From positions 124,001-188,000 of the forward strand of contig JAFKGI010000003.1 in assembly GCA_017307785.1 (NCBI GenBank): DNA of 64,000 nt, read 5' to 3'. Of this stretch, positions 59,504-64,000 are shown piece after piece. The position numbers were made by a program, and so were the translations under genes. This DNA comes from Vulcanimicrobiota bacterium (GTDB taxonomy: Bacteria > Vulcanimicrobiota > Xenobia > Xenobiales > JADMJV01). The notes under the pieces are model-generated. The model searched no databases, had not been told where the DNA came from, and was given only the letters and a program-made list of their open reading frames with translations. Every line of letters starts with the position of its first letter. The stretch's first letter is position 1.

Positions 59504-62500
59504 TTAGCGTCCCGCCAATTCCTCGGCCTTCTTTAACGCTTCGGCGGCATTCTTCTCTCGCTTGAGCAGGGTGTAGGCTTCGGCCAGTTCCCGATATCCG
59601 GCCGCCGTAGGCCGGGCCACCAGGTACTTCTGATATTGAACGACGGCCAGGATCGGCTTGTTCTGCTTCAGATAACAGCGCGCGAAGTTGCGGAAGTGGA
59701 GCGGCTCGTCGGAATGGTCACGAATGAGCACGCGAAAGACGTTGAGCAACTCTTCGTCGCGGCCTTCCCCCAACTGCAGCGTGCGGGCCACCAGACCCTC
59801 ATTGCTGGCGTGAGCGCGCATGGCTTCGAGAGCTTGCCCCAGGTCATCCACCGGGATCTCCTCCTCGACGGGCGGAGGCGGCAAGGGCGTCAACTGCTTG
59901 AGGCGACGGGCAGCTTCGGGTTGATCCGGGAAGAGTTCGCACCAGCTTTGACAAACCTGTAGCGCAGCTTCCAATTGCTCCGTCTGCTCCAGCTGATCGC
60001 ACCATTGTCCCAACAACTGCTCCAACCAGGCAGCCCCCACCGTTGGCTCCCACTCCAGGGCCCGGCTCAAAGTGAGGACGGCCTCGCGGTAGTGTCCCTG
60101 GACGGCAAGCTTCCGGGCCAATTGGCGCAGAAGCTCGGCCGGGGTCTCCGAACCTTCAAAGCGCGGCTGAACCCGCCACAGTTCTTGCTGCGTGCCCACC
60201 TCAACCAGTTCACCCTCGACCCAGGGAGCGGGCTCGGAAAATTCCGGCTCAGCGGCCACGATTTCGGTTTCTAGTTCGGGTCCGGGCTCGGGCTCGGGCT
60301 CCATAGCGGGTTCGACCACGGGTTCTGGCTCGATGGCCACCACCGGTTCAGGTTCCACCATGGGCTCGACCACGGGCTCGGGTTCGGGTTCGGGCTCGAT
60401 GACGGGCTCGGGAACCACAGGAGTCTCCACCGACACCTCTGGCTCGGGCTCGGGCTCGGGCTCGGGCTCGATCGGAGCTTCCGGCTCCGCTGCCACGACG
60501 GCCTCAGGAACAGCCACAACCTCGGGTTCCGCCACAAACGCAGGCTCAACCGTCACCTCGGGCTCAGGCTGTACCACAGGCTCAGGCTCGAGCTCCGGCT
60601 CAACCGCCACAGGCTCCGGCTCGGCCGTAGCTGCAGGCTCGGACTCCACCACAACCTCTGGTTCCACCGCAGGCTCAGGCTCAGGCTCCGCTGCACTTAC
60701 AGGCTCTTCAAAGCCATCCGGTCCAGGCTCGACAACCTCGGCCGACTCGCTATCGGTCGCCGCCTCAAAGCCATCAGGGCCGGCCTCGACCACCGGTTCT
60801 TCCGCCGCCACGGCAGGTGTCCGGAGAGCTTCCCAATGGGCGCGCAACTCGGCGTCGCTGGGAAAGCGCGAAAGCAGACCCTGAACCACCGTATCGGTCA
60901 ACTGGTCCATGGACTCCTCGCCCCGTAAGGCCGCCAGAGCCTCCACGAAACCGGCACGATTCAAATTCGCCGGCAGACCAAGCACCAGAGCGGCCATGGT
61001 CTCATCCCGCTCCATATCGTCGGCCCGCACCAAACAGCTCATCAATTCAGGCAGCAGCGAGAAGTCCTGGGGGTTTAGAGCATAGCCTTGTTGGAGTAAA
61101 TCCGCTCCCAGGCCCAGCATGCCCCGGCGAGCGTAGAGACGGCCCGTTTCCACCAGGCAGTCTCGGTCCTTCGGACGCAGCGAAAGGGCGGCACGAAAAG
61201 ACTTGAGCGCGTCAGCTTCCTGACCCTCGGCCAGAAGGGCTCGACCCTGCCGCATGTGGCCCTCGAAGATCACCACTTCCGGCTCCCGCTCGCTGGAATC
61301 GAGCCAGGGGTTGTGCTCTTCCACCGGACCGGTCTGCACCGTCAGGGTGCGGTCCACGGGCACGGCCGACGGGTCCATTTGCTGAAGCAGCGTCTTGGTA
61401 TCAATGTGATGGGGGTTGCGCGCGAAGCTATCGCGCAGAAGCTTGATGGCCTCAGGATTCTTGCCGATCGTCAGGTAGACGCGAGCCAGATCCAGAGTGA
61501 CCTGCACGTCCTCGCGCATCAACTCCAGGGCTCTTTCCAGATATCGAGCGGCTTCGCCGTTCTCTCCCCGAGAGGCCAGCAGGCCACCCAATACCTGGTT
61601 GGCCTGAGCCTCGCCGGGAGAAATCTCCAGCAACTTTCGATAGGAAGAAATGGCCTCTTCTACGTCACCCTTTTGCTGAGCGGCCTTGGCGAGTAGACCA
61701 AAAAGCTCGGCTCGACTTGGATCAATCTCGAGAGCGCGGCGCAGGCAGTCCTGCCCCAGTTCCAGATCGCCAAACTGCAGCGCGAGCGAGCCAAGATCCG
61801 TCAAAGCCGAAAGATTTCGGGGCTCCAGTTCCACGGCACTGCGCAAGTGCTGCAAAGCCTCATCAAAACGATAGGCGCCTTTGACGCACTCGGCCATGCT
61901 CAGATGAGCCCGGGCACTGGGTTCCAACTGAAGCACCTTGGTCAACTGGGGCTCCGCCTGATCGAAACGAGCCTGCAACACATAGATCTCACCCAACGAG
62001 AGGCGCGGGCGCCAGTCCTCCGGCTCCAACTGCACAGCCCTTTCCAGATGACGCAAAGCAAAGGCTAAAGAGTTCTGCATCTGATAGATGCGCCCGGCCT
62101 GATAATGCAGTTCGCCGTTGTCTTGTCGGGTTTCCAGCAATCCCAGGATCAAAGTCTGGGCCGGTTCCACCAGACCCATCTTGAGTTGAAGCTCGGCCGC
62201 GGTCACGCCATCGCGCCAGGTGCTGCGGGAGAGTTCGGTGGAACGAACCAGACTGGCAATGGATTCGTCGAAACGTCCAAAGAGGCGGTAGGCTCTACCT
62301 AAAGCACTGTGCACGTTGGCATCATTGGCTTCCACGGTGGTCTCGAACTGGAAATCGTAGAGCGCCTTGTCCACCAAAGCCGTGTGTTGAGAATGCAGGG
62401 CCGAGGCCAGCTGAAGGTCCCCGTCCAGGGCTTGCTCCCAATCGACAATGGCTCCCTGGGAGTCCTCGTTACCGACTCGCAAGCAGCCTCGCACAAAAAG

Positions 62501-62620
62501 GGCCACGCGGGCGTCCTCCAGGCTGGGGATCAACTCGTCCAGGATGGCCAGGCCGTCCACGGTTTTGTCGGCTCGATGAAGCTCGATGGCCTCTTGGATT
62601 TTCTGTTCTGTGTCGCTCAT
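59504..62620 (-). CDS. Large TPR protein with a Glu/Pro-rich linker
   Basis: 1038 aa. Residues 1-600 are a chain of about 15 TPRs (for example [37 protein letters not shown]). A very long acidic Pro/Glu/Val linker runs from about residue 607 to 807 ([18 protein letters not shown]-type repeats), then more TPRs (about 840-1035). Cytosolic, no enzyme motif. The architecture suggests two protein-binding arms joined by a stiff rod. Its start lies 9 bp after the acidic-protein stop, so both are in one operon. Confidence 0.85.
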   Translation of the reverse strand: MSDTEQKIQEAIELHRADKTVDGLAILDELIPSLEDARVALFVRGCLRVGNEDSQGAIVDWEQALDGDLQLASALHSQHTALVDKALYDFQFETTVEANDANVHSALGRAYRLFGRFDESIASLVRSTELSRSTWRDGVTAAELQLKMGLVEPAQTLILGLLETRQDNGELHYQAGRIYQMQNSLAFALRHLERAVQLEPEDWRPRLSLGEIYVLQARFDQAEPQLTKVLQLEPSARAHLSMAECVKGAYRFDEALQHLRSAVELEPRNLSALTDLGSLALQFGDLELGQDCLRRALEIDPSRAELFGLLAKAAQQKGDVEEAISSYRKLLEISPGEAQANQVLGGLLASRGENGEAARYLERALELMREDVQVTLDLARVYLTIGKNPEAIKLLRDSFARNPHHIDTKTLLQQMDPSAVPVDRTLTVQTGPVEEHNPWLDSSEREPEVVIFEGHMRQGRALLAEGQEADALKSFRAALSLRPKDRDCLVETGRLYARRGMLGLGADLLQQGYALNPQDFSLLPELMSCLVRADDMERDETMAALVLGLPANLNRAGFVEALAALRGEESMDQLTDTVVQGLLSRFPSDAELRAHWEALRTPAVAAEEPVVEAGPDGFEAATDSESAEVVEPGPDGFEEPVSAAEPEPEPAVEPEVVVESEPAATAEPEPVAVEPELEPEPVVQPEPEVTVEPAFVAEPEVVAVPEAVVAAEPEAPIEPEPEPEPEPEVSVETPVVPEPVIEPEPEPEPVVEPMVEPEPVVAIEPEPVVEPAMEPEPEPGPELETEIVAAEPEFSEPAPWVEGELVEVGTQQELWRVQPRFEGSETPAELLRQLARKLAVQGHYREAVLTLSRALEWEPTVGAAWLEQLLGQWCDQLEQTEQLEAALQVCQSWCELFPDQPEAARRLKQLTPLPPPPVEEEIPVDDLGQALEAMRAHASNEGLVARTLQLGEGRDEELLNVFRVLIRDHSDEPLHFRNFARCYLKQNKPILAVVQYQKYLVARPTAAGYRELAEAYTLLKREKNAAEALKKAEELAGR

Positions 62621-62629
62621 AGACCTGGT

Positions 62630-63175
62630 CTACTCGTCCTCTTCGTCCTCGTCGTCTTCTGCGTCGTCGTCCTCTTCGTCGTCGACCAGAAGCAGCGCGT
62701 CATCCTGGGTTCTGTCTAACTCCAGATAGCCGGCCTCAACCTGGGCCAGCCCTTCTTGCAAATCCTCGATTTCCTGGCTCTCCAGAAAATTCACCAGGCG
62801 GGCCAATCCCTCTTCCACCAGCAACAGGCCATCGCGGGTTCGCTCCACCAATTCTCGATTCTGGCCGTCTCCTGCGGCCAGCTCGCGCTGCATCTCACCA
62901 GCCTCAAACAGCCCGAGCAGTTCGGAAATCTGCAGATGCACGGTTGAGATCGATTGATAAAACTCCTCTTCGGTTACAGCTCCGTTGCGGATCCCCTCGA
63001 CGGCTTCACGCACCGCCAGGAGATGCGGAGACTCGTCCAGTTCGCCCTTCTTCTGAGCTCCCGCTCGACGGGAGGCGGGCCCGGCCAGCAGGTTCACCGG
63101 ATCGCTATCGGCCTCGACTGGAGCCAGCAAAGCGTTGGAGAGCACGCCTCCGATATCAATGGGTTTCCTGGTCAT
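62630..63175 (-). CDS. Acidic-tail helical protein, operon with the TPR protein
   Basis: 181 aa from ATG 63175 behind CGAAGGG. A helical core (VREAVEGIRNGAVTEEEFYQ, QNRELVERTRDGLLLVEEGL) ends in a tail of over 20 Asp/Glu (LLLVDDEEDDDAEDDEDEEDE). No family recognised; the tail could bind basic partners such as the Lys-rich protein just upstream. Precedes the TPR gene by 9 bp. Confidence 0.7.
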   Translation of the reverse strand: MTRKPIDIGGVLSNALLAPVEADSDPVNLLAGPASRRAGAQKKGELDESPHLLAVREAVEGIRNGAVTEEEFYQSISTVHLQISELLGLFEAGEMQRELAAGDGQNRELVERTRDGLLLVEEGLARLVNFLESQEIEDLQEGLAQVEAGYLELDRTQDDALLLVDDEEDDDAEDDEDEEDE

Positions 63176-63221
63176 CCCTTCGTCCTCCGTTCGAGCACGC
63201 TCGCAGTTCGCCACAAAAGCA

Positions 63222-63252
63222 AACAAACCCGCCGGATGCCGACGAGTTTGTT
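63222..63252 (-). terminator. Terminator after the Gly/Lys-rich gene
   Basis: Minus strand AACAAAC-x-CG-x-CGG pairs with CCG-x-CG-x-GTTTGTT around CAT, followed by a T-rich TGCTTTTG tail. Two single mismatches in the stem. It ends the short gene at 63280-63543 before the acidic-protein gene. Confidence 0.65.
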
Positions 63253-63279
63253 GCGTTCTTCAAATATTTTGCGCCTGGT

Positions 63280-63543
63280 CTAGCTTTTGCCGCCCGTGAA
63301 ACCCTTGGCCAGGTCCACAATCTGGCTGACGCCACCGGGGATTCCACCGCCCCCGCTGCCTCCGCCGCCCTGGGACTTCTGTGACTGCTGGCCTTCTTGA
63401 GCTTTCTGGGCCTTCTTCTTCTTTTTCTTCTTGCCTAATTTTCCCAGGAGGCCCTTGCCGGCTTCCATCAGCCCGCCGCCACCGCCGGCTCCACCAGCCA
63501 GTCCGCCCAAAGCACCCATCATAGCAATTGCCACCTTTCGCAT
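63280..63543 (-). CDS. Small Gly-rich protein with Lys and Gln tracts
   Basis: 87 aa from ATG 63543; ATG codons at 63522 and 63519 are further options with GGTGG upstream, and 63594 is open too. A Gly/Ala/Met-rich hydrophobic start (MMGALGGLAGGAGGGGG) could be a glycine-zipper membrane segment. The centre is KLGKKKKKKKAQKAQEGQQSQ, then a Gly/Ser spacer and VDLAKGFTGGKS. No family. The dense Lys and Gln would suit cross-linking or nucleic-acid binding, which is inference. Confidence 0.6.
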   Translation of the reverse strand: MRKVAIAMMGALGGLAGGAGGGGGLMEAGKGLLGKLGKKKKKKKAQKAQEGQQSQKSQGGGGSGGGGIPGGVSQIVDLAKGFTGGKS

Positions 63544-63619
63544 CGCGGCTTGCGTGCCGCCCCTTGGACTTATCTTACGAATCAAAGGGCCCATTTCTAA
63601 GCACGCCAGAGTTGCCGTT

Positions 63620-63657
63620 TTGTTAAGTGCGTAACAACCATGTAACCGCAGGTTACA
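63620..63657. promoter_or_regulatory. Two adjacent perfect dyads built on GTTA/TAAC
   Basis: TTGTTA-N6-TAACAA at 63620-63637 and TGTAACC-GCA-GGTTACA at 63641-63657, both perfect, separated by three bases. They lie between the stop of the TetR-family gene and the start of the Gly/Lys-rich gene on the minus strand. They could be operators of the neighbouring TetR regulator or a weak terminator; no T-run follows. Confidence 0.45.
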
Positions 63658-63664
63658 GGAACTC

Positions 63665-64000
63665 TCAGGGGATATCTCCCACGAAGACCTTGAGCTGGGC
63701 GGCCACTTCGCGAAGCGGTTGCGGGCTGCGCTGGACTTTGCTCAAGATCAAAGCTCCCTCATAAGCGGAAAAGACCGTCAGAGCCAGCACCCGGGCCCTC
63801 TCTTCCTCCAGGCCTTTGGTCCTGAGCCATTGGGTGAGGATCTGCAGCGCTCCCCCAAAGATGCGGTCGCAAACACCGCGAATCGCCTCGGAATGGGAAT
63901 TGGTTTCCAGGGCCACGGTGGCGATGGGGCAACCGTCCCGATAGTCGCTTCCCTCCAGCTCGCCGATAGAGACTTCCACCAGACGGTCGATAGCCTCGGA
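63665..64000 (-). CDS. TetR-family regulator, C-terminal part (runs off the window)
   Basis: Open to the window edge, so the N-terminal HTH is outside. The visible 111 residues carry the LmrA/YxaF-type C-terminal domain: RDGCPIATVALETNSHSEAIR, WLRTKGLEEERARVLALTVFSAYEGALILSKVQRSPQPL, typical of TetR-family repressors in which GCP(L/I)A opens the ligand domain. Likely controls a nearby efflux or stress gene outside the window. The paired dyads at 63620-63657 lie 3' to it. Confidence 0.85.
   Translation of the reverse strand, partial: SEAIDRLVEVSIGELEGSDYRDGCPIATVALETNSHSEAIRGVCDRIFGGALQILTQWLRTKGLEEERARVLALTVFSAYEGALILSKVQRSPQPLREVAAQLKVFVGDIP

Noticed and set aside
60190..60884. Ser/Gly/Thr-rich + strand ORF
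   Set aside because: Antisense of the Glu/Pro-rich linker of the large TPR protein; no start signal or domain.

Overview
The window is about 64 kb of dense, GC-rich bacterial DNA with frequent GTG/TTG starts and many ATGA, GTGA, TTGA and TGATG stop-start overlaps. LolA-like and lipoprotein genes and type IV pilus/type II secretion-type proteins suggest a cell with an outer membrane. The order rplY(ctc)-pth-(GGDEF-like)-mfd, many TPR proteins, a receptor Ser/Thr kinase, a metacaspase, a SET protein and an archaemetzincin suit a large-genome, probably uncultivated lineage (an Eremiobacterota/Armatimonadota-like or similar phylum). This placement is an inference. No insertion sequence, prophage, CRISPR array or rRNA was seen.

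Layout. 0-5 kb: end of a prepilin-like operon (+), then a minus-strand operon of a small beta-sandwich-like protein, a 33-aa microprotein, a Gfo/Idh/MocA oxidoreductase, a GAF-PilC/GspF fusion and a receptor kinase. 6-9 kb: an 874-aa protein with about 40 hexapeptide repeats, each with one Gln, joined to a Bacillus Tgl-like transglutaminase domain. 9-12.8 kb: secreted esterase, an arginine-deiminase-fold enzyme, a HEAT-repeat protein. 12.9-18.2 kb: catabolic operon (aldehyde dehydrogenase, saccharopine-dehydrogenase-like protein, 56-aa membrane microprotein, NCS1 permease), then four LysR-type boxes and a LysR gene that has lost its HTH. 18-22 kb: TerB-like, PilZ, DUF1877 and helical proteins. 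22-25.3 kb: cardiolipin synthase and a degraded PPDK-like gene with an in-frame amber stop. 25-30.4 kb: small secreted proteins, a secreted metacaspase, a vWA protein and a class D beta-lactamase-like protein. 30.4-36.2 kb: a tightly coupled operon corresponding to the uncharacterised Salmonella STM4011-STM4015 set (WGR-LRR protein, ATP-grasp, phosphatase/sulfatase-fold hydrolase, two radical SAM proteins) plus a TPR gene. 37.7-41.6 kb: archaemetzincin lipoprotein, SET protein, AAA+ ATPase, TPR-membrane protein. 41.6-48 kb: Asn/Gly/Tyr-rich protein, zinc-ribbon protein, FdhF/YdeP oxidoreductase, MsrA, MalQ. 48-55.9 kb: tRNA-Cys and tRNA-Val, rplY, pth, GGDEF-like protein, mfd, HlyIII. 56-59.5 kb: second prepilin operon. 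59.5-64 kb: TPR protein, acidic protein, Gly/Lys/Gln-rich protein, partial TetR regulator.

The best candidates for undescribed biology are the self-contained transglutaminase with its Gln-repeat tract and the STM4011-4015-type radical-SAM/ATP-grasp operon. Secondary points are the HTH-less LysR with its boxes, the amber-interrupted PPDK-like gene, the metacaspase architecture and the archaemetzincin-SET pair.
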